40,133 nt of DNA, taken from positions 95,707 through 135,839 of the forward strand of contig JAKSNA010000002.1 in NCBI GenBank assembly GCA_024400295.1. Reading direction: 5' to 3'. Shown here piece after piece: positions 25,026 to 34,400 of the stretch. Each line of letters opens with the position of its first letter. Position 1 is the first letter of the stretch. Made by a program: the position numbers and the translations under genes. The DNA comes from Bacteroidales bacterium (lineage in GTDB: Bacteria; Bacteroidota; Bacteroidia; Bacteroidales; F082). The notes beneath the pieces were generated by a model. The model ran no database searches. It saw only the letters and a program-made list of their open reading frames with translations, and had not been told where the DNA came from.

Positions 25026-26659
25026 AAGTCTTTCATCATCTCGTGGAAGCTTTTCTCACCGCCGAGTTTCTCCATGATGCGCTGGCGGTGCCGCTTGAAC
25101 GAGCGAATCTCAATCCCGCACAAAGCCGCGATTGTCATATCGCTGAAACCATACCGGCTGCAACAGCACGCCTCGATGTCCTTTTCTGTCAGTGATGGAT
25201 GTAACTCTTTGAGTTTCATCACAAAACCGTTGTGAACAATGTTTGTGATGATGACAAATTCCTTCCAGTCGTCGTCAGACAACACAAGTGATCTGTCAGC
25301 CGAGCCGTTTTCCAATGCGGTGGCTTTTTTGTAAACTTTGTTGTTTGCAAGCCAGTTGTCCTGCACATTTTGCTTTTGCTCCATCGCAAGCCGCAACGCC
25401 GACATTCGTTCCGACTCTTTCCGCCGCATGGTCTTTTGATATAAAGCTGTAAAAACCAGCGCGATGGCAATGATAGAAACCGCAAAAACCATATACATTG
25501 CAACCTTGACTTTTTTCGCATAAAGCCGGTTCTCGTTTTCAGTTTCCTTGCGGTAATTCTCGAAGGCGACTACGGTTTCTTCTTTTTCCCTGCTTTTGTA
25601 AAATATTGAAATACAGCGATTTGCGTATGTGGCGGCTTCCTTGTAATCGCCTTTTGCCATATATGCCTTGAAAAGTGTGCGGTAAATGTTTCGTAAAATA
25701 TCGTCGTATGAATCTTTATCATTATATGCCTGCAAAGCGCGGCCTGTGTAATAAAGTGCTGAATCATAATCTTTTAACTCGTAAGATAATTGACCTATTT
25801 CGGCATCGTATTTCCGCCGGATATTGTTCTTGTAGGCGATCTCATTGGCCTCTTTATAGATTTCAAGAGCCTTTTTCGGGTCGTTTTTTCTGAAACACGT
25901 TCCATAAAAGAACATTGAGTTGGAAATAAGGTCGTAATCATCTGTTTGCAGGCTGAGGTCAAGGGCTTTTTTGCAATAATAGGCGCAGCTGTCGTTGTTG
26001 TTCAGGAAAAGGCAGAGGCCAATCTGATTGTAGCAATATGCCGGAACTGCGATGCCGTTTTTCTCGAAAAAATCCACTGCCTCGGTGGTCACGCTCAACA
26101 CATCGTCGTAACGTCCGATGCTTCGGTAGGAATTGGCAAGTCCAAGCATGATCCAATGTTTCTGGTACTCTATGACGAGTTTCTCGTCAGCATTGGGGAT
26201 TCCGCTGTATTTGACGATGCGGCTGTCAACTTTCTTGGCTTTGTTGATGGCCTTCAGTCCTTTCAGGAGAAGATTCGTGCCGTCAAGGTCAACACCATTA
26301 TTGACATCGTAATCAATGCGGAACAATATGTAATAAGCCTTGGCTTTCATGTAATAATCCCTGCTGTTTTCGTAATAGTCTGATACAACCTTAATTAAAG
26401 TGTCGGAGTCCGGCTCGTCAAGCCTGCCCATGAGCCAGTAAGCGCGGATTTTCAGAAGGCTGCGATGCGCTTTCTGTTCTTCCGTCAGTTTAAGTTGGCC
26501 GATGGAATCGAGCGTTGCCAGATCGTTTTCGTCGGCTTTTGCATGACTTTGAATCTTGAAAAGAAGGTCGTCAATCTGCTCGCTGTTTTCATTTTTGCAA
26601 GAAAAAAATGCTGTCGAAGCAAAAATGATGATGGTGAAAACATTCAGGATTTTTCTCAT
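25022..26659 (-). CDS. TPR lipoprotein with membrane helix and C-terminal HTH-like domain
   Basis: About 545 residues from the chosen ATG at 26659. The N-terminus has a lipoprotein signal ending STAFFSC (Cys21). Residues 25-370 are helical and TPR-like (for example ALYYTGRALQAYNDKD and EAATYANRCISIFYK). A membrane helix covers about 384-407. A coiled coil follows, and then a helix-turn-helix-like region at about 490-535 (DMTIAALCGIEIRSFKRHR). This resembles Bacteroidota membrane sensors in which TPRs outside control a DNA-binding domain inside; that is an inference. The open frame extends upstream to 26719, but the extra 20 residues precede a proper signal peptide and the promoter at 26681-26688 lies inside them, so they were rejected. 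Confidence 0.75.
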   Translation of the reverse strand: MRKILNVFTIIIFASTAFFSCKNENSEQIDDLLFKIQSHAKADENDLATLDSIGQLKLTEEQKAHRSLLKIRAYWLMGRLDEPDSDTLIKVVSDYYENSRDYYMKAKAYYILFRIDYDVNNGVDLDGTNLLLKGLKAINKAKKVDSRIVKYSGIPNADEKLVIEYQKHWIMLGLANSYRSIGRYDDVLSVTTEAVDFFEKNGIAVPAYCYNQIGLCLFLNNNDSCAYYCKKALDLSLQTDDYDLISNSMFFYGTCFRKNDPKKALEIYKEANEIAYKNNIRRKYDAEIGQLSYELKDYDSALYYTGRALQAYNDKDSYDDILRNIYRTLFKAYMAKGDYKEAATYANRCISIFYKSREKEETVVAFENYRKETENENRLYAKKVKVAMYMVFAVSIIAIALVFTALYQKTMRRKESERMSALRLAMEQKQNVQDNWLANNKVYKKATALENGSADRSLVLSDDDWKEFVIITNIVHNGFVMKLKELHPSLTEKDIEACCCSRYGFSDMTIAALCGIEIRSFKRHRQRIMEKLGGEKSFHEMMKDF

Positions 26660-26680
26660 TTGAATTTTGATTTTAGAATG

Positions 26681-26688
26681 CAAAAATA
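26681..26688 (-). promoter_or_regulatory. Promoter for the TPR lipoprotein gene
   Basis: The minus strand reads TATTTTTG (-7), with TTG at 26709-26707 as a -33 element, 18 bases away. The element lies between the ATG at 26659 and the upstream in-frame start, which supports the shorter protein. Confidence 0.65.
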
Positions 26689-26829
26689 AAGAAATTTTTT
26701 TAAGAACAAGGTGCGACAATTTTATTTTTATTCAAAATTAAAATATTGAAAATCAAAATGATAAAATGCGACAGGTGCGACAAATGCCATTACGTGGGCT
26801 GACTTTGCTTCTTTTGAGGAAATTTTGTA

Positions 26830-26837
26830 TAATTTTG
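26830..26837 (+). promoter_or_regulatory. Promoter for the GLUG T9SS gene
   Basis: TAATTTTG followed by CG fits the -7 consensus; TTTG at 26804-26807 could be the -33 element at 22-base spacing. It is divergent from the promoter of the TPR lipoprotein gene. Confidence 0.6.
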
Positions 26838-26878
26838 CGAGAAATACAAAAATGGTTGAACAACAAAATTTCAAAATC

Positions 26879-28693
26879 ATGAAGAAAAAATTGACAAATT
26901 CAAATCAAATGAAAAAGGTCTGTGCGCTGTTGGCATTCGCATTCATTTTCGTGATGGAGTGCGGGGCGCAGACTCCTTGGGACGGCACCGTTGCCGGTTC
27001 GTACGACGGCGGCGACGGCACCCATGAAAACCCTTATCAGATCGCAACGGCGGAACAGCTGGCGTTGTTCGCATCCGATATTAATAATGGTGTGAACAGC
27101 GAGGCGCATTTTATCCTCACCAGCGACATCAACCTGAACGGCGCTGGCGGGCAGATGTGGACGGCTGTCGGAACTGTGAAGGTGACATGGCTTAACCAGA
27201 TAAGCTATGTCGTGGAGCCGGCCTATCCTTTCATGGGTGTCTTCGACGGCGACGGCCACGTGATAAGCGACATGCATGTTGACAACGCCGATGTCATTGG
27301 CCTGTTCGGATGCACATATTCCGCCGAGGTGAGAAACCTCATAATCGAAAACGCCAGCGTGACGCAGGGAGCCAGTGCGGGCATTGTCGTCGGCGAGGCG
27401 TTCAACACCGACATCGAAGGCTGCACCGTGAGCGGCGAGGTGAGGGCTTACGGAAGTAAGGTCGGTGGCATAGCCGGACATTATATTGCAGATGACAATG
27501 ACAACGACACCGTTTTCATAAGAAACTGTGTCAACAACGCAAACGTCATCGGTGGCACAATGTATCTTGGCGGCATCGCTGGATATACTGAGATGAACGA
27601 CGGTGTCTTCGCGATCGAACATTGCGTGAACAACGGCGAGGTCGGCGATATGTGGAACACCAGCACGGCGGGCGGCATCGTCGGCCAGGGCAGTTTCATC
27701 ATCCGCCATTGCGACAACTACGGCAAGGTCTCGGGAGAAACTACCGCCGGCGGGATTGTCGGGCAGGGTGGCTCTTTCGGACTGATAGAATACTGCTTCA
27801 ACCATCCTGCGGGTGAGGTGACAGGCGGCAGCAACGCAGGAGGTATCATCGGGACACCTATTTTCACCACTATCCGCATGAGCGGCAATATGGCCACTGT
27901 CACCGGTGACGCATCTTACGACATAATCCTCGTGGGCGGCATCGCTGGCAGCGACGGCTCCATCTCCAACTGTTTCAATACGGGAAATCTTGTCGGAATT
28001 ATGGATGTCCTCGATCCTTTAACTGCACAGATGGGCGGCATTACAGGCTCTCCGACAGAAGGATTCGTGTATAATGTGTATAACGCCGGACAGATTATAA
28101 AACCTGTCAATCCGAATCTGACAAACTATGTTTACGGCCATATCATCCCGGCTTTTTTTAATGAAAAGGACATACGTAACTGCTACTATTACGGCAACGA
28201 AGACATCCCTGCTTATGTCTATAATTTCGGAAGCTCGAGTTATACCTATCTGCCTGAATCGAGCGCAATTAGTGAAGGTGCTTCGGCAACTTCATGGGTC
28301 CTCGACGAGGCGCAGTATGGCACCACCGACCTTCTTGAGGCCTTGAACGCCGGTGCCATGGGCGAATGCGTCTGGGTTGAGGACGTGGAAGGCATCAACG
28401 GCGGCTTCCCGCTCCCGCAGCCGAAACCGTATGACGCGGTCGCGGAAATGACTGCGGATTCGGGCATGGTTGACATATACCCGAACCCGGGCGGCGGCAC
28501 TTTGAACATCAGAACCGCACTCACGGACTCGCAAGTGGAGCTTTACGACATGACGGGAAGGCTCGTCTGCAAACGTGAAATTTCTGATGCTGTCACATCA
28601 ATCAATACAGACTATTTGCCTTCCGGAATTTACTTCTGGAAAGTGATTTCCGGCGGAAGCAAGGCCGGAAGCGGAAAATGGGTGAAAGATTGA
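26879..28693 (+). CDS. GLUG-repeat secreted protein with T9SS sorting domain
   Basis: About 604 residues from the ATG at 26879. The frame opens earlier (TTG at 26825), but the promoter lies inside that extension. Signal peptide: MKKKLTNSNQ followed by a hydrophobic helix ending ECGAQ. The body repeats short Gly-rich beta-helix-like units of the GLUG family, such as AGGIVGQGS, GGIAGHYI and GGIAGYTE, with ISNCFNTGNL and IEHCVNNGEV between them. GLUG repeats occur in adhesins and IgA-protease-like surface proteins. The C-terminal T9SS domain begins at DIYPNPGGGTLNI and ends GSGKWVKD. It lies opposite the TPR lipoprotein and may be controlled by it, which is an inference from position only. Confidence 0.82.
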   Translation: MKKKLTNSNQMKKVCALLAFAFIFVMECGAQTPWDGTVAGSYDGGDGTHENPYQIATAEQLALFASDINNGVNSEAHFILTSDINLNGAGGQMWTAVGTVKVTWLNQISYVVEPAYPFMGVFDGDGHVISDMHVDNADVIGLFGCTYSAEVRNLIIENASVTQGASAGIVVGEAFNTDIEGCTVSGEVRAYGSKVGGIAGHYIADDNDNDTVFIRNCVNNANVIGGTMYLGGIAGYTEMNDGVFAIEHCVNNGEVGDMWNTSTAGGIVGQGSFIIRHCDNYGKVSGETTAGGIVGQGGSFGLIEYCFNHPAGEVTGGSNAGGIIGTPIFTTIRMSGNMATVTGDASYDIILVGGIAGSDGSISNCFNTGNLVGIMDVLDPLTAQMGGITGSPTEGFVYNVYNAGQIIKPVNPNLTNYVYGHIIPAFFNEKDIRNCYYYGNEDIPAYVYNFGSSSYTYLPESSAISEGASATSWVLDEAQYGTTDLLEALNAGAMGECVWVEDVEGINGGFPLPQPKPYDAVAEMTADSGMVDIYPNPGGGTLNIRTALTDSQVELYDMTGRLVCKREISDAVTSINTDYLPSGIYFWKVISGGSKAGSGKWVKD

Positions 28694-28767
28694 ATATTCT
28701 CGTTTGTCCGGCGAGAGATGATTTAATAAAATAATGACAATCAAATATTTAATAAAAAACAAACAAA

Positions 28768-29625
28768 ATGAAAGCAATTACAAAAACAAAAGTCATTCTG
28801 CTTCTGTTGCTGGCAGGAGGAATGACAATGCAAGCGCAAGATTACATTCCTGTGGTTCAGAAAGGAAACGAGTGGCATACTTTTGAGACCGCAATTCATT
28901 GGATTAACAACTATGTCAACTGGTGCTCTGGAGACACGCTCATTGGAGATGTCAGATATATGAAAATCATGGGCACACTGAATAACGGAAACCCTAATCT
29001 GTTTACGGTGCTTAGGGAAGAGGACGGAAAGGTATGGAAACGCCATTTGAATACTTCAGAGGAAACACTACTTTATGACTTCACGGCCAACGTTGGCGAC
29101 ACTTTAACCATTGGCGATTTCGGCCAAAGGCTGATTGTCGATTCCATCGGCACGGTTCAGATTGGAAACGCCGACAGGAAAAAGTTTTGGTTAAGGTTGC
29201 AATCCAACAACCCTGGAGGATATCAATTCACCGAAACATGGGTCGAAGGCATTGGCAGCGATTATGGGCTGCTTTGGAGCGGATACCTTTCCATACCTGA
29301 CGGCTGGCATTGCCTGTTATGCTTCCATCAAAATGGAGAACTCGTTTGGGAGAATCCAGAATATGGTTTTTGTACCTATACGGCTGTTGAGGAAACCAAA
29401 GATTCTAGAATATCCGTTTATCCGAATCCGGCAAAAGACAAGGTTGTTATCGAAGGCCTTGAGGCCTGCTGTGTGCAAGTATATAACGCGCTTGGCCAGT
29501 TGGTGAAGCAAGTGCAAGACACGAATGAAATCAGCGTGGCGGGTCTGCCTGAAGGCGTTTACCTGCTGAAGGTGACGGAAGCCGATGGCACAAACCGTAT
29601 TTGCCGCGTGGTGGCAGGCCGGTAG
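28768..29625 (+). CDS. Secreted protein of unknown function with T9SS sorting domain
   Basis: A 285-residue protein: Sec signal ending GGMTMQAQ, then a beta-rich body of about 180 residues (DYIPVVQKGNEWHTFE, LLYDFTANVGDTLTIGDFG, and a Trp-rich strand pair) with no recognised catalytic motif. The T9SS type A domain starts RISVYPNPAKDKVVIEG and ends in RICRVVAGR. The body resembles the small Bacteroidota secreted proteins found beside proteases. The stop codon is part of a hairpin at 29624-29647, and sequence after it still reads like a lost sorting-domain end (GKWVKE), so the extreme C-terminus may have been changed by insertion of that hairpin. Confidence 0.75.
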   Translation: MKAITKTKVILLLLLAGGMTMQAQDYIPVVQKGNEWHTFETAIHWINNYVNWCSGDTLIGDVRYMKIMGTLNNGNPNLFTVLREEDGKVWKRHLNTSEETLLYDFTANVGDTLTIGDFGQRLIVDSIGTVQIGNADRKKFWLRLQSNNPGGYQFTETWVEGIGSDYGLLWSGYLSIPDGWHCLLCFHQNGELVWENPEYGFCTYTAVEETKDSRISVYPNPAKDKVVIEGLEACCVQVYNALGQLVKQVQDTNEISVAGLPEGVYLLKVTEADGTNRICRVVAGR

Positions 29626-29647
29626 AGACGTTTTCCGAAACGTCTCT
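29624..29647. repeat. Perfect 10-bp hairpin overlapping a stop codon
   Basis: AGAGACGTTT (29624-29633), loop TCCG, AAACGTCTCT (29638-29647). It begins inside the TAG stop of the preceding gene and is not followed by a T-run. It may be a dispersed palindromic repeat or an mRNA 3'-end stabiliser. Confidence 0.7.
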
Positions 29648-29671
29648 GCGCAAACCACATGTGAAATCGAA

Positions 29672-29695
29672 TCGGGGAAATGGGTGAAGGAATGA
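29672..29695 (+). pseudogene. Remnant of a T9SS sorting-domain end
   Basis: Read from 29672, the frame gives SGKWVKE and a stop, almost the same as the end of the GLUG protein (SGKWVKD). It sits just beyond the hairpin at 29624-29647 and is out of frame with the preceding gene. It is short, so chance cannot be excluded. Confidence 0.4.
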
Positions 29696-29702
29696 GATTG
29701 CA

Positions 29703-30998
29703 TTATTGTTTCAGACACCCGATTGGAACTACGTACACACCATCTTCCCTGCGGTAGGCATACTTGCCGACACCGATTAAAACCATTAGGAATGAAGGCT
29801 TCGGCATCCGTGAAGTGTCGATTTTGCCGGATAACGTTTTTAGTGTGGAGGCGGCGGCTTCGATGTTGTCGTTCCCGCCCAGTTTGATTTCAACCAGGCC
29901 GTATCTGCCGTTTTCAAGATGGACAACGGCGTCGCATTCCAGATTGTTTTTGTCGCGGTAGTGATAGACTGTCCCGTCCAAAGCGTCGGTGAACACGCGG
30001 AGGTCGCGGATCGCCATGCATTCGAATAACAGTCCGAATGTCTCAAGGTCGTTGATGAGGTCTTGGGGGCCGATTCTCAATGCTGCCGCGGCGATGCTCG
30101 GGTCAACGAAGTAGCGGGTGTCGGACGTGCGCACCGCTGTCTTGCTGCGAAGAGCCGGATTCCATGCCGGCATGTCTTCAATGGTGAAGATTTTCTTCAA
30201 AGCCGAAATGTACGATGAGATGGTCTCTTCGTTTAATGTCGAATCGTCGTTGGCAATCATGCCGTTATATATCGTTCCCAACGATGCCTGCGTCCCCTGA
30301 TGGCGGCTGAGGCTGCGCATCAGGCGTTTCACTCTTTCAGGATTGCGGCGGACGTTGTCAGCCCGCGATATGTCGGAATCCGAGCCGTCGCCAGTGCCGA
30401 TAATGCCGTTGTAATAGATGGTCGCCTGTTTCAAGGCGGCTTTGCGGCTGCTTGTCAAAATTGCCATTGGCCAGCCGCCACGGCACACCAAATACGCCAA
30501 CTCCTCAATGTCGATTTTGTTTTCAGCCATAAGCTGTTCCGGTGCTTCAAACAACGTTTCGAGGCTGACTTCTCCGGTGCTGTCGCCCGACTCCCACAGC
30601 GACATCGGACGCATCAGCAGTGTCGTGATTCGCCCGGTGCCGGTATGAATTATTCCCTTCCTGTCGGCCGGGATGGCGGAGCCTGTGATTATGAACTGCC
30701 CCAATGCGCGGCGATGGTCAACTTCTCCGCGGATTGCGTCCCAGAGCGTCGGGACGACCTGCCATTCGTCAATCAGCCGTGGCGTAGCTCCCTGAAGCAG
30801 ATAATGCGGAGTGGATTTCGCCAGTTGTCTGTTGCGTTCCCCTTCGACAGGGTCGGCCATGTAAACGACGCTTCCAGCCGAATGTTCGGCTGTTGTTGTC
30901 TTTCCGCACCATTTGCTGCCTTCAACCAAAACGCAGCCGCATGCTTCAAGTAATTCCGCTAATAATTTGTCGGCAATTCGCAGTCTGTATTCTTCCAT
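29703..30998 (-). CDS. AAA ATPase with DUF4143 C-terminal domain
   Basis: A 431-residue cytoplasmic protein. The P-loop GSKWCGKT is at 27-34, with the Walker B-like LIDEWQ at 75-80 and FIITGSA (sensor-like) near 108. The C-terminal half carries the DUF4143 pattern, including TSDTRYFVDPSIAAAAL and the nuclease-like strand LECDAVVHLENGRYGLVEIKLG, which holds the D, E and K residues of a PD-(D/E)XK-like fold. This family is common in Bacteroidota and archaea and lacks a settled function; many copies act alone and are mobile. The start ATG at 30998 lies just after a minus-strand promoter at 31025-31032. Confidence 0.85.
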   Translation of the reverse strand: MEEYRLRIADKLLAELLEACGCVLVEGSKWCGKTTTAEHSAGSVVYMADPVEGERNRQLAKSTPHYLLQGATPRLIDEWQVVPTLWDAIRGEVDHRRALGQFIITGSAIPADRKGIIHTGTGRITTLLMRPMSLWESGDSTGEVSLETLFEAPEQLMAENKIDIEELAYLVCRGGWPMAILTSSRKAALKQATIYYNGIIGTGDGSDSDISRADNVRRNPERVKRLMRSLSRHQGTQASLGTIYNGMIANDDSTLNEETISSYISALKKIFTIEDMPAWNPALRSKTAVRTSDTRYFVDPSIAAAALRIGPQDLINDLETFGLLFECMAIRDLRVFTDALDGTVYHYRDKNNLECDAVVHLENGRYGLVEIKLGGNDNIEAAASTLKTLSGKIDTSRMPKPSFLMVLIGVGKYAYRREDGVYVVPIGCLKQ

Positions 30999-31024
30999 AT
31001 TTTGTATTCTTTTTTTTAACGCTG

Positions 31025-31032
31025 CAAAAATA
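31025..31032 (-). promoter_or_regulatory. Promoter for the AAA/DUF4143 gene
   Basis: The minus strand reads TATTTTTG (-7) with TTG at 31053-31051 as the -33 element, 18 bases away. The leader to the ATG is about 20 bases. Confidence 0.65.
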
Positions 31033-31072
31033 CTATTTTTTCTTGAATTACAATAAATTATTTAAAACTTTT

Positions 31073-31199
31073 CCGGCATTTGGCTGTAATCTGATCCGGC
31101 ATTTGGCTGTAATTCGTTCCGGCATTTGGCTGTAATCCGTTCCGGCATTTGGCTGTAATCCGTTCCGGCATTTGGCCGTAATTCGTTCCGGCATTTGGC
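31073..31199. repeat. Six-copy 23-bp tandem repeat
   Basis: The unit CCGGCATTTGGCTGTAATYC plus three bases repeats at exactly 23-base spacing, starting at 31073, 31096, 31119, 31142, 31165 and 31188; the last copy is partial. Copies differ at only a few positions. There are no unique spacers, so it is not a CRISPR array. It lies just upstream of the ATPase promoter and could be a protein-binding array or a slippage product. Confidence 0.9.
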
Positions 31200-31225
31200 G
31201 CTTGTTTGTCACAAAAATTCTGAAT

Positions 31226-31302
31226 GTCCGTTTCCCGTAATTTACTTTTAGAAAGTGATTTCCGGCGGGAATAAAACTGAAAGCGGAAGCGACGCCGAAA
31301 AA
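31226..31302 (+). pseudogene. Decayed T9SS sorting-domain fragment
   Basis: The frame reads IYF, a stop, then KVISGGNKTESGSDAEK and a stop. The GLUG protein ends IYFWKVISGG followed by SKAGSGKWVKD. DNA identity is obvious over AAAGTGATTTCCGGCGG. The Trp codon TGG has become TAG. It is the leftover 3' end of a lost or copied T9SS gene. Confidence 0.65.
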
Positions 31303-31329
31303 TGAAAAGTTTAATGGTTTAAATTGCAT

Positions 31330-31364
31330 TTGCCGCAAGGGAAATTTTTGTATTTTTGCGGCAA
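31330..31364. promoter_or_regulatory. Inverted repeat spanning the promoter of the Kgp-like gene
   Basis: TTGCCGCAA (31330-31338) and TTGCGGCAA (31356-31364) form a perfect 9-bp inverted repeat. The left arm overlaps the -33 TTTG (31329-31332), and the right arm covers the end of the -7 element (31351-31358). This placement suits a dimeric regulator that would block RNA polymerase. Confidence 0.55.
31351..31358 (+). promoter_or_regulatory. Promoter for the Kgp-like protease gene
   Basis: TATTTTTG (-7) with TTTG at 31329-31332 (-33), 18 bases apart: the best promoter match in the window. It lies 43 bases before the ATG at 31402. Confidence 0.75.
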
Positions 31365-31401
31365 GATTTCATTTTAAAAGAAGTAACAATCAGAATAAAG
31401 T

Positions 31402-34400
31402 ATGAAAAGACATCTGTTCGTCCTCACCCTAATGCTCTCATTAGGAATGTTTTTCAGCGCACAGGCGCAAAACAGCATCAATCTAAACGGCGCGAAATCG
31501 GCGCAGCAATGTGAAAACGTGACCGAGAAAGGCTTCATCGCCACGTTCTCTTTCGGCAGCATCGAAGCCCGCGCCGTCAACACCGAAAAAGGCGTTTTCT
31601 CGGAAATCGCAATGAGCAACACCTTCAACAGCGGCAATGCGGGTGAACCGTCGCTGCCCGTAGCACATCAGCTCGTCGCCGTTCCTTTTGGCGCGAAGGA
31701 TGTCAGCGTCGAGGTAAAGAATTACAGCACAACAGTTTATAATCTTTCTGATTACGGCATCAACGCCATCGCGCCGCAGCAGCCTTCGGTGAGGAAAGAC
31801 CAGACGGAAGTCGCTTTCCATTATAACGCCGAGGCATACGCAAGACGCGGCTTCGCGGAGCGTCCGCTGGCTGAAATCGAACTGCAGGGCACTATGCGCG
31901 GCATTCAAGTCGGCTCGTTGGTCATCAATCCAGTGCAATATGATGCTGCCAGCAATTCTTTGAAGGTTTTCAACGACATCGAGGTTGAAGTCAGCTACGG
32001 CGAATACGACAAGGCGGCTGCCTACGAGGAGTTCGCGAGGACGGCGAGCGTGTATTTCGCGCCGCTTTACCGTCAGATGTTCAACTGGCGCAACGACGTT
32101 TACGCGCAGCACCCCGACCTCTGGCAGGCTCCTGTCAAGATGCTGGTCATCACCGACCGCATGTTTGAAAACGCAATCCAGCAATGGGTTGACTGGAAGA
32201 TCAAGAAAGGCTTTTACATGGATGTGAACTACACCGACCAGATCGGCACGTCGGCATCGGCGATACAATCGTTCATCCAGACAAAATATTCGCAGACGGC
32301 TCCGACATTCGTCATCATCATTGGCGACAAGAACCAGGTCCCGGCGAGTGCCACCGGCAGCGCAACACACTGTGTCACAGACCTTTACTATCAGACTGTC
32401 GATAACGACTATTATCCTGAAATGCTTCACAGCCGCATGCCGGTCGAGACCGTCGAGCAGCTCAACAACCTTTTGGAGAAGAGCCTTCAGTACGAGCAAT
32501 ACACCATGCCCGACCCGAGTTATCTGAACAACGTGCTTCTCATCGCGGGCTGGGACGAGGCGTGGAACCCGAAGGCGGGCGTGCCTACCATCCAATATGC
32601 CGTCAATAATTATTATAACGAGGAACACGGCTTTGAAAATGTATATGATTATTATACACTCAACGGTTACACAGGCTGTTACGACAACCTGAACACCGGC
32701 GTCGGATTTGTCAACTACACCGCCCACGGGTCCAATGTCCATTGGGAAAACCCGCAATTCGAGGTCGATGACGTCAACAATCTGACAAATACAAACAAGT
32801 ATTTCCTCGCTATGGGCAACTGCTGCCTGGCCGCCGACTGGGGCATTTCCGGGACATGCTTCGGCGAAGCCATGGTGCGCGCGCCACGGAAAGGCGCATT
32901 CGCATACATCGGAAGCTGCCCTTCAACGTATTGGTATGAAGACTATTACTTCGGCGTCGGCGCGACGAATGTCTTCTACAGGATGCCAAGCCGAAGCGAA
33001 ACGACAACCGGCGTTTATGACGGCGTATGGATGGACGACAGCTACAACACCATTCAGTCGATGGTGTTCTTGGGCAACCTGTCGGTCACATACGCGCATG
33101 TCAACAGCGGCTACACTGTCTCCTCCGACTCATCGCCGTTGTATTACTGGCAGTGCTATCACACTCTCGGCGACGGCTCCATCATGCCATACCATGTGCA
33201 ACCAGCTGAAAACCATGTGTTTCATGCTGCGATTGTCCCGATTGGCGCAAATACATACGAGGTCAGTGCTGACCCGGGCTCATACGTGGCGCTCACAAGA
33301 GACGGCGTGATTTTAGGCACCGGCTTGGTTGACGAGACCGGCACTGTCGTCTTCAGCATCGACCCTGTCACAACCAGCGGCGATGTCACATTGTGCGTGA
33401 CACATCCGCAGCGCGTGCCTTATCTTGAGGAGATTCCGGCGGCGAACATCAACGGCGCATTCATCATCGTTGACGGCTACACTCCGAGTGACGCACATAT
33501 CGGCGCGGAAAACGCCCTGGCAATCACTTTCAAGAATGCCGGCACTGCATCGACCGACGGAACGACTTCAGTGTCATTGACTTGCGATGACCCGAATGTC
33601 ACTATCATCAACGGCACGGCGAGTTTCAACGCCTTGGCGCAAAACGCAACAGTCGAAGTGAACGGCTTCAGCTACAGCATCAACGAAAATGTCGCCGACG
33701 GCAGCCGTTTCCACATCATGGTGACGGCGACATGCGGATCCGAGACGTGGGAAGGCGTGGTCAACATCGTGGCCAACAAAGCCATCATGGAGTTTGCCGG
33801 CGCACAGTGCCCCGGCGGATTTTCCGCTGGCGAGACGCTTCAGGTCGCAGCCTCTTTTGAGAATGTCGGTCATTATGTCGCGACAAACGCAAGCATAACA
33901 ATCTCATCAACAAGTCAATATGTCACTTTCGGTGAAGAGAGTGTCGCTGTCGGCAGCATCGCGCCAGACGGCATCGCCACCGTTGCTTTCGATGTCACCA
34001 TTGCTTCAGGTTGCCCTGAATCAGAACAGATCCCGCTCACATTCAACATCTTGGCTGATGACAATGTCGTTGCAGAAGGGACGGCGACTTTGCAAAACAC
34101 ATGCCTTGTCATCTTCGACCTCTCCGACAAATGGAACGACGGCTGGGATAACTCGAGGCTTCATGTCGTCTATAGCGACGGCACGCCAGCCGACGACATG
34201 TATGTCTCTCACGAGCAAGGTGCCTTTGCCACCTACGAACGCTGGCTTCATAACGGCTCGCATGTCACTCTCACATGGCAGAGCGGTGGCAACTGGGATA
34301 GTGAATGCTCGTATGTCGTTCATTATGAAGACGGCACCGTCATTCTCAGCAACGGGCCGCAAGGCGGCAGCTTCGACGTGAGCTGCGGGTCAGGCGAGTA

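Noticed and set aside
26660..26719. Upstream start for the TPR lipoprotein
   Set aside because: The added 20 residues precede a full lipoprotein signal, and the promoter lies within them.
26825..26878. TTG start for the GLUG protein, adding 18 residues
   Set aside because: The promoter -7 element lies inside it and a proper signal peptide begins at the ATG at 26879.
31073..31199. CRISPR-like array
   Set aside because: The units touch each other with no unique spacers, and no cas genes are near.
31048..31338. Minus-strand ORF of 96 codons across the 23-bp repeats
   Set aside because: It is an open frame created by the repeat (repeated AKCR/QPNAG units), overlaps the decayed sorting-domain fragment and has no other coding signs.
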